NCBI GenBank assembly: GCA_964415885.1
Contig: CAYQCE010000011.1
Span: forward strand, 1 to 64,000
Length of the DNA: 64,000 bases
Direction of reading: 5' to 3'
Source of the DNA: CAYQCE01 sp964415885
Lineage (GTDB): Bacteria; Zixibacteria; MSB-5A5; JAABVY01; JAHJOQ01
Position numbers and translations under genes: made by a program. The notes beneath the pieces were generated by a model. The model ran no database searches. It saw only the letters and a program-made list of their open reading frames with translations, and had not been told where the DNA came from. Shown here piece after piece: positions 8,563 through 16,906 of this stretch. Position 1 is the first letter of the stretch; each line of letters opens with the position of its first letter.

Positions 8563-9837
8563 ATGGCGAATGTTGAACCTGTCGGCAGCCAGATTGAGGC
8601 GGATGTCCTCGTTGTCGGCGGCGGTATTTCGGGCATAACCACCGCCATCGAGGCCGCCGAGGTCGGCAAGAACGTCGTACTTCTGGAAAAGCTGCCATCG
8701 ATCGGCGGACGTGTCGCCGCGACGAACCAGTATTTTCCCAAGATGTGCCCGCCGACGTGCGGTATAGAGATCAACCTCAAACGGATTCGGTCAACCGACA
8801 ATATCCGTGTTCTGACAATGGCCGATGTCGGTGAGGTCGCCGGCAATCCGGGCGACTACCAGGTCAATGTCACTCTCAGGCCGCGCTACGTAAACGAGCG
8901 CTGCACCTGTTGCGGCGAATGCGAGAAGGCCTGCGAGATTGAGCTCGATGACGAATTCAACTATGGCATGAGCAAGGTAAAGGCGATTCACCTTCCGCAT
9001 ATAATGGCATATCCGCAGCGGTATGTCATCGAGGAGAAGTACAAGGACGATCCCCGCATGAAGAAATGCGTGGAGGCGTGCGAGTACGACGCCATCGATC
9101 TGGATATGCAGCCGCAGAATGTGACGATCAAGGCCGGAGGTATCGTCTGGGCAACGGGATGGCGCCCGTACGACGCCACCAGGCTCGACAATCTCGGGTA
9201 CGGCAAGTTCCCGAACGTGATTACGAATGTGCAGATGGAGCGCCTCGCGTCCCCGACCGGTCCGACCAAGGGTACGGTCACGAGACCGTCAGACGGCAAG
9301 GAAATTTCGAAGATCGGCTTCGTGCAGTGCGCGGGGTCGCGTGACGAGAACCACCTGCCGTACTGCTCGGCTGTGTGCTGTCTGGCATCGATGAAACAGG
9401 CGACGTACATTCGCGAGAGATATCCGGATGCCGAGATATACATTTTCTACATAGACATCAGGTCCCCGGGCCGCATGGAGGATTTCTACGTCGAACGTCA
9501 GGACGACGAGAAGTTGCACTTTCAGCGCGGTAAAGTTGCGCGGATAACCGAGAATCCGGAGACGAAGAATCTTGTCCTCGAGGCCGAGAATACGCTGACG
9601 GGTGAGATGACGAAGACCGAGGTCGAGATGGCTGTGCTTGCGACCGGAATGGTCCCGAATACGGCTGATGACGCCCCGCCGCTCGGCACCACGCTGGATG
9701 AGTACGGATTCATAGTCAACGATGGCAAGGGCGTAGTCGGAGCAGGTTCTGCTCTGCGTCCATTCGATGTTTCCTCATCGATTCAGGACGCCACCGGAGC
9801 GGCGCTCAAAGCTATCATTGTTGGAGCGAGGAGGTAG
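8563..9837 (+). CDS. qmoA: QmoA, HdrA-like flavoprotein subunit of the Qmo complex
   Basis: 424 aa. An N-terminal FAD Rossmann motif (VLVVGGGISGITTAIEAAE, residues 15-33) is followed by the HdrA-type block LPSIGGRVAATNQYFPKMCPPTCG and a Cys-rich stretch (CTCCGECEKACE, later CVEACEYDAI). LGYGKFPNVITNVQMERL and QCAGSRDENHLPYCSAVCC are typical of HdrA/QmoA. In sulfate reducers QmoABC passes electrons between the quinone pool and APS reductase. AAGGAG precedes the ATG. It is 3 bp upstream of qmoB and four kb upstream of dsrA; aprBA, the usual neighbours, are absent. Confidence 0.9.
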   Translation: MANVEPVGSQIEADVLVVGGGISGITTAIEAAEVGKNVVLLEKLPSIGGRVAATNQYFPKMCPPTCGIEINLKRIRSTDNIRVLTMADVGEVAGNPGDYQVNVTLRPRYVNERCTCCGECEKACEIELDDEFNYGMSKVKAIHLPHIMAYPQRYVIEEKYKDDPRMKKCVEACEYDAIDLDMQPQNVTIKAGGIVWATGWRPYDATRLDNLGYGKFPNVITNVQMERLASPTGPTKGTVTRPSDGKEISKIGFVQCAGSRDENHLPYCSAVCCLASMKQATYIRERYPDAEIYIFYIDIRSPGRMEDFYVERQDDEKLHFQRGKVARITENPETKNLVLEAENTLTGEMTKTEVEMAVLATGMVPNTADDAPPLGTTLDEYGFIVNDGKGVVGAGSALRPFDVSSSIQDATGAALKAIIVGARR

Positions 9838-9840
9838 GCG

Positions 9841-12117
9841 ATGGATCCCAGGATTGGATGCTATATATGCAAAGGCTGTGACATCGCCAAATCCGTCGAT
9901 GTCGAGAAGCTGAAAAAGGTCGCCACCGAGACCGGTGCCGCGATCGTGAGAGATATGGATGTCCTCTGCACGCCAGAGGGCGTTGAAATGATTGAGAATG
10001 ATATCAAGAACGAGGGCATTAACCGCGTTTCGATAGCGGCATGCTCGCCCCGCATGTTCCCCGAGATGTTCGAGTTCGGCGATGATGTCTTCGTCGAGAG
10101 AACAGTCTTGCGCGAATGGGTTGCATGGACTCATCCTGCCGATGACGAAGATACCCAGATGCTCGGGGAGGACTACATCCGCATGGGCTGCACGAGAGCC
10201 CGTACCGGCGAGCCCGCGGTGCCGTTCGAGGAGGAGACTTCAAAGGACATTCTCGTAATCGGTGGCGGTATTGCCGGTATGAACACCGCGAAGTCTGCTG
10301 CGCTGGCGGGCTATAAGGTCCACCTGGTCGAAAAAGAGGACAAGCTCGGCGGATGGGCAACGAAGTTCAAAAAGGTGTTCCCGAAGTCCCCGCCGTATGA
10401 TGACCTCGAAGATCCCGGTCACGGGCAGTTGATCAAGGACGTCGAGGCAAACGAGAATATCACGGTCTACAAATCGACCAAGGTCAAGAAGACCAAGGGC
10501 CAGCCGGGCCAGTTCGATGTAACCTTGCAGGGGAAAGAGTCGAAGACGGAGATGAGAGTCGGTTCGATCGTTCTCGCGACCGGCTGGAAGCCGTACGATC
10601 CGAAGAATCTCGGTCATCTTGGCTATGGCGAATCGGAGAATGTTGTAACGAATATCCAGGTCGAGGAGATGGTGAACAACGGCGGAATCAAGCGTCCGTC
10701 CGACAATGCCGCTCCCGAGAGCATCGCATTTATACAGTGCGCGGGCTCGCGAGACCAGGATCATCTTCCGTACTGCTCGGCTGTCTGCTGCCGGACTTCT
10801 CTGAAGCAGGCTCGGTACATCCGTGAGCAGTATCCGGATGCCAAGGTGTATATCATCTACAAGGATATTCGTTCGCCAGCTCAGTTCGAGAAATTCTATG
10901 CCAACGCGCAGAAGGACGACGGACTGTTCATGACCAAGGGCGAGATCGAATCGGTCAGGAAGATCGATGGCGATAAGCTTGAGATCGAGGTCTCCGAGAC
11001 TCTGCTCGGTGAGGATATCAAAGTGCATGCGGATATGGTCGTGCTCGCGACCGGCATGGTCCCGACCGCCAAAGTCGAGGGTGTCGATGACACGCAGATA
11101 GCCGAGGGACCTCCGCCGTCGACGCTGGACCAGGAAGCAGCCGAGACCGGAAGCGGCGGCGATGATGATGATGAAGGCGATGAGAAGAAGGCTGCGGAAG
11201 CTGCGGAGCCGGGCGCTCACCTGATCAACCTGACATATCGCCAGGGAACCGATCTTCCGACACTGAAATACGGCTTCCCGGATTCGCACTTCATCTGCTT
11301 CCCATACGAGACCCGCAGAACGGCCATATATGCTGCCGGGTCGGTGCGTGCCCCGATGGATTTCTCATCATCGGAGAGCGACGCCTACGGTGCCTCGCTA
11401 AAGGCGATTCAGGCTGTCGAGGCTGTGGCTCGAGGAGCCGCGGTTCATCCGAGAGCCGGCGATATCTCGTACCCGGAATTCTTCCTGCAGAGATGCACTC
11501 AGTGCAAGCGCTGCACGGAGGAATGCCCCTTCGGAACGCTGGACGAGGATGACAAAGGTACGCCGCTGCCGAATACGTTGCGTTGTCGCAGATGCGGAAT
11601 CTGTATGGGAGCATGCCCGGAGCGTATCATATCGTTTAAGAACTATAGCGTGAATATGATTTCGCAGATGATCAAGTGTATCGACGTCCCGGATGAATTC
11701 GAAGAGAAGCCGAGACTTCTGGCGTTCATCTGCGAGAACGATGCTCTCCCGGCGCTGGATATCATGGCTGCCAAGCGGATGCAGTTCAATTCGATGGTGC
11801 GGATAATTCCTTTGCGCTGCCTCGGATCGATGAACTCGATCTGGATTAGTGACGCTCTCGCGCGTGGTTTTGACGGAGCGATCCTGATAGGCTGCAAGAA
11901 AGGCGAAAACTACCAGTGTCACTTCATCAAGGGGTCCGAGCTGGCAAGCTATCGTATGGACAATGTCCGTGAGAAGCTGAAACAGCTCGTGCTCGAAGAA
12001 GAGCGCGTGGAGATACATGAGCTTGCCCTGACAGACTTCGACAAGATTCCGAAGATAATGGATGATTTTCTCGAGAGTGTCGAGAGCGTCGGTTTCAATC
12101 CTTACAAGGGAATGTAG
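9841..12117 (+). CDS. qmoB: QmoB, HdrA-like flavoprotein with ferredoxin and MvhD-like domains
   Basis: 758 aa. Order: N-terminal Cys region (CYICKGC), FAD-binding fold (ILVIGGGIAGMNTAKSAALAG, about 139-159) with the HdrA-type QCAGSRDQDHLPYCSAVCC block, two [4Fe-4S] motifs (CTQCKRCTEECP and CRRCGICMGACP, about 553-595), then an MvhD/FlpD-like C-terminal domain with RCLGSMNSIWISDALARGFDG and LIGCKKGENYQCHF. This is the QmoB architecture. A low-complexity acidic segment (about 430-458, DDDDEGDEKKAAEAAE) interrupts the FAD module. No qmoC or hdrBC follows: a terminator and the dsrAB promoter come next, so the membrane or CCG partner must be encoded elsewhere or be replaced. Confidence 0.9.
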   Translation: MDPRIGCYICKGCDIAKSVDVEKLKKVATETGAAIVRDMDVLCTPEGVEMIENDIKNEGINRVSIAACSPRMFPEMFEFGDDVFVERTVLREWVAWTHPADDEDTQMLGEDYIRMGCTRARTGEPAVPFEEETSKDILVIGGGIAGMNTAKSAALAGYKVHLVEKEDKLGGWATKFKKVFPKSPPYDDLEDPGHGQLIKDVEANENITVYKSTKVKKTKGQPGQFDVTLQGKESKTEMRVGSIVLATGWKPYDPKNLGHLGYGESENVVTNIQVEEMVNNGGIKRPSDNAAPESIAFIQCAGSRDQDHLPYCSAVCCRTSLKQARYIREQYPDAKVYIIYKDIRSPAQFEKFYANAQKDDGLFMTKGEIESVRKIDGDKLEIEVSETLLGEDIKVHADMVVLATGMVPTAKVEGVDDTQIAEGPPPSTLDQEAAETGSGGDDDDEGDEKKAAEAAEPGAHLINLTYRQGTDLPTLKYGFPDSHFICFPYETRRTAIYAAGSVRAPMDFSSSESDAYGASLKAIQAVEAVARGAAVHPRAGDISYPEFFLQRCTQCKRCTEECPFGTLDEDDKGTPLPNTLRCRRCGICMGACPERIISFKNYSVNMISQMIKCIDVPDEFEEKPRLLAFICENDALPALDIMAAKRMQFNSMVRIIPLRCLGSMNSIWISDALARGFDGAILIGCKKGENYQCHFIKGSELASYRMDNVREKLKQLVLEEERVEIHELALTDFDKIPKIMDDFLESVESVGFNPYKGM

Positions 12118-12140
12118 CTTGTGAAAAGCGAAGCAACAGG

Positions 12141-12170
12141 CAGGCCTCTCGCAATCGGGAGGCCTGTTTC
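12141..12170 (+). terminator. qmoAB terminator
   Basis: An 8-bp perfect stem (CAGGCCTC / GAGGCCTG, 12141-12148 and 12159-12166) with a 10-nt loop, followed by TTTC. It lies 24 bp after the qmoB stop. Confidence 0.65.
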
Positions 12171-12213
12171 ATATCTACCGGACGAATATAATTTGTTGGG
12201 CAATGTTAGTACA

Positions 12214-12480
12214 TTTTTCACAAAGAATAGTGTAACTTTGCCGAAATGGACCGTACCATTTACTGAGAGAAGGAGGTGAAAGCCAAGAAGTTTGGTTCGC
12301 CTAACATGCGGGAAATTTTAAGGTTAGGTGGTCGACTTTAGCTTTGGGATGAAGACAGGCAGTCTTGGGATGTGAACGGGAGATAAGGAATTTTTTCACA
12401 TTTTCTGCTTGACTCATTCGGCGACATACCTTTATAATTGGGACCATATATATCCGGGAGCTTGTACTCTCTTTTTCACA
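12214..12480 (+). promoter_or_regulatory. dsrA upstream region: three TTTTTCACA half-sites and an orphan Shine-Dalgarno
   Basis: The gap between qmoB and dsrA (12118-12579) has no convincing gene. TTTTTCACA occurs exactly three times (12214-12222, 12392-12400, 12472-12480); the reverse complement matches the TGTGAAA half of the operators at qmoA, dsrL and dsrM. A perfect 10-nt ribosome binding site, AAGGAGGTGA, stands at 12270-12279 with only very short frames after it (at most about 21 codons). A perfect 10-bp palindrome, GTGTTAACAC, lies at 12542-12551 just upstream of dsrA. Confidence 0.5.
12409..12438 (+). promoter_or_regulatory. dsrAB promoter (sigma70-like)
   Basis: TTGACT (12409-12414), 18 bp, TATAAT (12433-12438). 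This predicts a start near 12445 and a leader of about 135 nt before the dsrA ATG. Half-sites flank it: one ends 8 bp before the -35, one is centred about 30 bp after the start. A short stem (CTCTC 12467-12471 with GAGAG 12485-12489) lies in the leader. Confidence 0.65.
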
Positions 12481-12579
12481 TTGGGAGAGGATATGCGTTC
12501 GGATTGATTAAGCTATCAAGGGTCTTGCTTGAGAAATAAATGTGTTAACACTTATCCCTATTAAGTGCAAGGAGATACA

Positions 12580-13791
12580 ATGGCTGACACACTTCCAAAA
12601 ACGCCACTACTCGACGAGCTCGAAAAGGGCGAGTGGCCAAGCTTTGTAACGGAGATCAAGGAGGCAGCGGCTAAGAATCCGATGTGCAAAGATCTCCTGG
12701 GACAGCTTGAGAAGTCGTACAGGGACAAGATTGGTTACTGGAAGCATGGTGGAATTGTCGGTGTCATGGGATACGGCGGCGGTGTAATCGGCCGTTATTC
12801 GGCACTTCCGGATCAGTTTCCGAATGTGTCGCATTTCCACACGATGCGTATCAATCAGCCGGCCGGCTGGTTTTACAACACGAAGGCTCTCAGAGACATC
12901 TGTGATATCTGGGAAAGGCGTGGATCAGCTCTGACCAATATGCACGGTTCCACGGGTGATATCATTCTCCTCGGAACCAAAACGGCTGAGTTGGAGCCGA
13001 TCTTCTCGGAGCTGGGTAAGATCGATTTTGATATCGGCGGTTCGGGCTCCGACGTCCGGACACCGTCCTGCTGCAACGGTATGGCTCGTTGTGAGTGGGC
13101 ATGCTACGACACCATGCAGGCATGCTACGACTTCACTATGGCGTACCAGGACGAGCTGCATCGTCCCGCGTTTCCGTACAAATTCAAGTTCAAATTTTCC
13201 GGCTGTCCGAATGATTGCGTGGCATCGATCGCGCGTTCGGATATGTCGATCATCGGTACCTGGCGGGACGAGATCCAGATGGATCAGGATGCCGTGAGGG
13301 AGTACGTCGACAATGGTATCGATATAGTCGACGAGGTTATCTCCCGGTGTCCCGGCAAGTGCATGGAATGGGATGGCAAAGAGCTGAACATCGAAAACGA
13401 GTTCTGCCGTCGCTGTATGCACTGCATAAATGTAATGCCGAAGGCTCTCCGTCCGGGTAAGGACCGTGGTGCCACGATCCTGCTCGGCGCCAAGGCCCCG
13501 ATTGTGGAGGGTGCAATGCTCTCGTCGGTTCTCATTCCTTTCTATGACATGAAGCCTCCGTATGAGGATCTGAAGGAGATAATCGAGAACATCTGGGACA
13601 TCTGGTGCGAAGAAGGAAAAGCCCGTGAGAGAGTCGGTGAGTTCATCCAGCGCGTCGGTATGGGCAACTTCCTCGATGCTATTGGTCTCGAGCCTCAGGC
13701 CGAGATGGTAGCACATCCTCGCGAGAACCCGTATGTCTTCTATGAAGACTACTTTGAAGAAGGTGACGAGGACGAAGAGGAAGAAGAGTAG
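12580..13791 (+). CDS. dsrA: Dissimilatory sulfite reductase alpha subunit
   Basis: 403 aa. Siroheme/[4Fe-4S] ligands are visible as the CC-x6-C cluster (CCNGMARCEWAC, from about residue 164) and SGCPNDCVAS (about 208-217). A ferredoxin domain follows (CPGKC about 257, CRRCMHC about 276). With DsrB it forms the alpha2beta2 siroheme enzyme that reduces sulfite and loads sulfur onto DsrC. ATG 12580 is preferred over an upstream GTG at 12565 because AAGGAGAT sits just before it. The C-terminus carries an unusual acidic tail (EEGDEDEEEEE). First gene of dsrABDN. Confidence 0.97.
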   Translation: MADTLPKTPLLDELEKGEWPSFVTEIKEAAAKNPMCKDLLGQLEKSYRDKIGYWKHGGIVGVMGYGGGVIGRYSALPDQFPNVSHFHTMRINQPAGWFYNTKALRDICDIWERRGSALTNMHGSTGDIILLGTKTAELEPIFSELGKIDFDIGGSGSDVRTPSCCNGMARCEWACYDTMQACYDFTMAYQDELHRPAFPYKFKFKFSGCPNDCVASIARSDMSIIGTWRDEIQMDQDAVREYVDNGIDIVDEVISRCPGKCMEWDGKELNIENEFCRRCMHCINVMPKALRPGKDRGATILLGAKAPIVEGAMLSSVLIPFYDMKPPYEDLKEIIENIWDIWCEEGKARERVGEFIQRVGMGNFLDAIGLEPQAEMVAHPRENPYVFYEDYFEEGDEDEEEEE

Positions 13792-13836
13792 TCAGAATCT
13801 GAGTTGAAATCAGCTAACCTTACATAGAGGTGAAAA

Positions 13837-14910
13837 ATGGCAGAAGAGAGAAGAACAGATTTTGGCCCGCCACATTTTGAGCAGTTCCTGCCGCCGGTCA
13901 TCAAGGAGAATTACGGCAAGTGGAAATACCACGAGCGTGTAAAACCGGGCGTAATGGTCCACGTCTCCGAAACCGACGACAAGGTCTACACGATCAGAGC
14001 TGCTTCCGGCAGGCTTGTAAATATCGACAAAATCCGCAAGTACTGTGATCTGGCAGATAAGTATTGCGACGGCTACCTTCGTTTCACGAGCCGTCACAAT
14101 GTCGAGTTCATGACTCCCAACCCGGATAACATTGATCCTTTGATCGAGGACCTCGTGAAGATGGGGCATCCGGTCGGTGGTCTGGACAACTCGATTTCGG
14201 CAATCGTGCACACTCAGGGCTGGGTGCACTGTCACTCATCCGCGACCGATGCCTCGGGTATTGTGAAGGCGGTCATGGATGATCTGATTGAGTACTTTAA
14301 AGAGCCCAAGCTCCCGGGCAAGCTCCGTATTGCTTTGGCGTGCTGCCTTAATATGTGCGGCGCAGTGCACTGCTCCGACATCGCGATTCTCGGAGTTCAC
14401 AGACGTCCTCCGAAGATTCAGCACGAGAATGTCATTAAAATGTGCGAGATTCCGAGCGTGTCCGCCTCCTGTCCGACAGCGGCAATCAGGCCTGCGACGG
14501 TTGATGGACACCAGTCGGTCGAGGTAATCGAGGAGCGTTGCATGTTCTGCGCTAACTGTTACACCGTCTGTCCGGCGATGCCGATCAATGATCCGTTGAA
14601 TGACGGTTGCTCGATCTGGGTCGGCGGCAAGGTGTCAAATGCGCGTCACGAGCCGATGTTCTCAAAACTTGCCATCCCATTCATCGAAAATGAACCTCCG
14701 CGCTGGCCTGGTGTTGTGAAGGCTGTGAGAGATCTTGTCGAGCTCTGGGCTTCGAACGCCAGGAAGCACGAGAGAATGGGTGAGTGGATCGAGAGAATCG
14801 GATGGCCGAAGTTCTTCAAGATGGCCGGCATCGAGTTCCAGAAGGAGCATATCGATGACTTCAAGCACGCTGGCCTTACATATAAGCGTTCTACTCATTT
14901 AACCTTCTAA
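13837..14910 (+). CDS. dsrB: Dissimilatory sulfite reductase beta subunit
   Basis: 357 aa, normal DsrB length. The catalytic siroheme-FeS motif is ALACCLNMCGAVHCSD (from about residue 167), with a later Cys in SASCPTAAIRP. The inserted ferredoxin motif is CMFCANCYTVCPAMP (about 235-249). TSRHNVEFM and HTQGWVHCHSSATDA are strongly conserved blocks. It starts 45 bp after dsrA with AGGTG before the ATG and is followed by dsrD. The dsrD neighbour indicates the reductive rather than the sulfur-oxidising enzyme; a tree would confirm the type. Confidence 0.97.
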   Translation: MAEERRTDFGPPHFEQFLPPVIKENYGKWKYHERVKPGVMVHVSETDDKVYTIRAASGRLVNIDKIRKYCDLADKYCDGYLRFTSRHNVEFMTPNPDNIDPLIEDLVKMGHPVGGLDNSISAIVHTQGWVHCHSSATDASGIVKAVMDDLIEYFKEPKLPGKLRIALACCLNMCGAVHCSDIAILGVHRRPPKIQHENVIKMCEIPSVSASCPTAAIRPATVDGHQSVEVIEERCMFCANCYTVCPAMPINDPLNDGCSIWVGGKVSNARHEPMFSKLAIPFIENEPPRWPGVVKAVRDLVELWASNARKHERMGEWIERIGWPKFFKMAGIEFQKEHIDDFKHAGLTYKRSTHLTF

Positions 14911-14927
14911 GAAGAGGGGTGGTCTAA

Positions 14928-15173
14928 GTGGCGACGACCGTAGATCAGATCGCGGAAGAGATGTATCAGATGGTGAAGCAGGCGGCTGGACAGAAGAAGC
15001 TGAAAGCGACGGATCTTACGAAGGCCATGATCGAGCTTCATCCCGACGACGTTGACAAGAAGATGTGCAAAGAGGCCATCAAGCAGCTTGTCAACTCTGG
15101 AAGATGTGTCTACACCTATTTTGGTGGCAGCTTCATCGAGCTTCCGCATAAGGAAGGTGCATCTAACGACTAA
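14928..15173 (+). CDS. dsrD: DsrD, winged-helix activator of sulfite reductase
   Basis: 81 aa from a GTG start 17 bp after dsrB. The sequence matches DsrD: VDQIAEEMYQMVKQ, KLKATDLTKAMIEL, a wing with RCVYTYFGGSFIELP. DsrD is a small winged-helix protein confined essentially to reductive-type dsr loci and reported to stimulate DsrAB activity rather than act as a DNA regulator. Its presence is the best in-window evidence that this pathway runs in the sulfite-reducing direction. Confidence 0.92.
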   Translation: MATTVDQIAEEMYQMVKQAAGQKKLKATDLTKAMIELHPDDVDKKMCKEAIKQLVNSGRCVYTYFGGSFIELPHKEGASND

Positions 15174-15193
15174 GTCCGCGGTGACTTTGTGTT

Positions 15194-16579
15194 ATGAATA
15201 AGAGACTTCCACGGCTCATTATTGCCGGGTTGTCTGGAGATTCTGGAAAGACGACAGTCAGCCTATCGGTTTTGACATCTCTGCGCGACAGAGGGCTGAC
15301 TGTCGCTTCTTTTAAGAAGGGCCCTGACTATATCGACGCAGCCTGGCTCTCATCGGTCGGTGGTTCCGCCTGCAGGAACCTCGATACGTTTATGGTCGAA
15401 CCCGAAGCCGTGCGAGAGCGATTTCTTCTTTCCTCCTCAACTTCCGATACGGCATTGATCGAAGGGAATCGGGGCATTTACGACGGGATGGATGTCGAGG
15501 GTACGCACTCCACCGCCGAACTCGCGAAGCTCTTGCGTACGCCGGTGATTCTCGTCGTGGACTGCACGAAAACTACGCGTACGATTGCAGCGATCATCAA
15601 GGGCGTGACAGATTTCGATAGCGATGTACAATTCGCCGGTGTGGTGTTGAACAAGCTGGCAGGCAAGAGGCATGAAAGCACTGTGCGAAGAGCGGTTGAG
15701 GATAACTGCGTCGTTCCGGTCGTCGGTGCTATCCGGAAGCTCGGTGAAGATGCCTCGATCATACCGGGACGTCATCTCGGACTGGTGACACCTTCTGAAT
15801 TCGTCTCGGCAGACAACCTGCGGGACACGTTGCTTCGAATCTCAGCGGATTATCTCGATATTGACGCAATTGTGAATATCGCCAGGGAGGCGGAGGATGT
15901 CGCAATACCGGATGTCTCCGTTCCAACTGATCTGAATGGACGCGTGAAGGTTGCGTACTTTCGCGATTCCGTGTTCACTTTCTACTACCCGGAGAATCTC
16001 GAAGCGCTCGATAGATTCGGCGCCGATCTGGTACCGGTTTCGTCAACGGAGGATTCCGCGCTTCCGGATGTGGACGCTCTTTACATCGGCGGAGGTTTCC
16101 CCGAAACCCAGGCCGAACGGCTCTGGGCGAATCGGTCGATGATGAAGTCCGTAAAGGATGCCGCGGACAACGGGCTGCCGATTTATGCAGAATGCGGTGG
16201 GCTGATATACCTCTGCAAGTCTATAGAATGGCACGGTAGATTGTACGATATGGCCGGCGTCTTCCCGCTCGCACTTACGATGCAGAAGAAACCGGCTGGG
16301 CATGGCTATATGGAGTGTGTGGTCGACGTGAATAACCCATACTTCGAGCCGGGCACGGTTCTGCGGGGTCACGAATTTCATTACACGGCGCCGAAAGCAG
16401 ATGATGTTATCGAAAACACCTGCCTGGTCGTCAGGCGGGGGGCCGGGATCGGAAAGAAACGGGATGGTCTCGTGTATAAAGGAGTGCTGGCCACATATTG
16501 CCACATTCACGCGGATGGGGTGAAATCGTGGGCCGAATCGCTGATCAGTGCGGCTCGGAATCGAAGAGATCGCCATTAG
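15194..16579 (+). CDS. dsrN: DsrN, cobyrinate a,c-diamide synthase-like siroheme amidase
   Basis: 461 aa with the CbiA/CobB architecture: an N-terminal P-loop ATPase domain (IIAGLSGDSGKTTVSLSVL, residues 10-28; FKKGPDYIDAAWLS) and a C-terminal glutamine amidotransferase domain with the nucleophile block YAECGGLIYL and catalytic His in GHEFHYTA. In dsr loci this enzyme is thought to amidate siroheme to the siro(heme) amide found in DsrAB. It starts 20 bp after dsrD and closes the dsrABDN unit. A role in cobalamin synthesis is possible but less likely in this setting. Confidence 0.92.
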   Translation: MNKRLPRLIIAGLSGDSGKTTVSLSVLTSLRDRGLTVASFKKGPDYIDAAWLSSVGGSACRNLDTFMVEPEAVRERFLLSSSTSDTALIEGNRGIYDGMDVEGTHSTAELAKLLRTPVILVVDCTKTTRTIAAIIKGVTDFDSDVQFAGVVLNKLAGKRHESTVRRAVEDNCVVPVVGAIRKLGEDASIIPGRHLGLVTPSEFVSADNLRDTLLRISADYLDIDAIVNIAREAEDVAIPDVSVPTDLNGRVKVAYFRDSVFTFYYPENLEALDRFGADLVPVSSTEDSALPDVDALYIGGGFPETQAERLWANRSMMKSVKDAADNGLPIYAECGGLIYLCKSIEWHGRLYDMAGVFPLALTMQKKPAGHGYMECVVDVNNPYFEPGTVLRGHEFHYTAPKADDVIENTCLVVRRGAGIGKKRDGLVYKGVLATYCHIHADGVKSWAESLISAARNRRDRH

Positions 16580-16686
16580 CATGGCAACTTGATTCGTATA
16601 TACTTGAGATGAGTTGTCCAATTATCGAGCTTTGGGAGAATTGATATATTTCACTGACATTGAGACGATTTGGGGTGCGTTTTTAG

Positions 16687-16723
16687 TTGTCAATAGCGGA
16701 TGAATTTGTTAAATTATTCACTT
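16687..16723 (+). promoter_or_regulatory. dsrL promoter with overlapping palindromic operator
   Basis: TTGTCA (16687-16692), 17 bp, TAAATT (16710-16715). The -10 is covered by TTGTTAAATTATTCACTT (16706-16723), a TTGTKA-N6-TCACNN dyad of the same family as the qmoA site, fitting repression. The rest of the gap 16580-16906 holds only a GTTGGC/GCCAAC stem (16844-16863) and no gene. Confidence 0.5.
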
Positions 16724-16906
16724 GTTTGAGATGCGATATACAGAATCTGCGGAGAGCAAAAGGCGTCAGATTCGATCTCCGTGGATCGACAGCGAGCAAG
16801 CAAAATAGTGTAAGGTGATTCGAGACGTGGACGGGTATCTACAGTTGGCGCACAAGAGCCAACGGGATGTTTCGTATGCGTCCGTTAAAGCAAGAGAGAG
16901 ATCAAC

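Noticed and set aside
10240..11289. A 349-codon open frame on the minus strand
   Set aside because: Antisense to qmoB over well-conserved FAD and Cys motifs; no recognisable domain in the antisense product.
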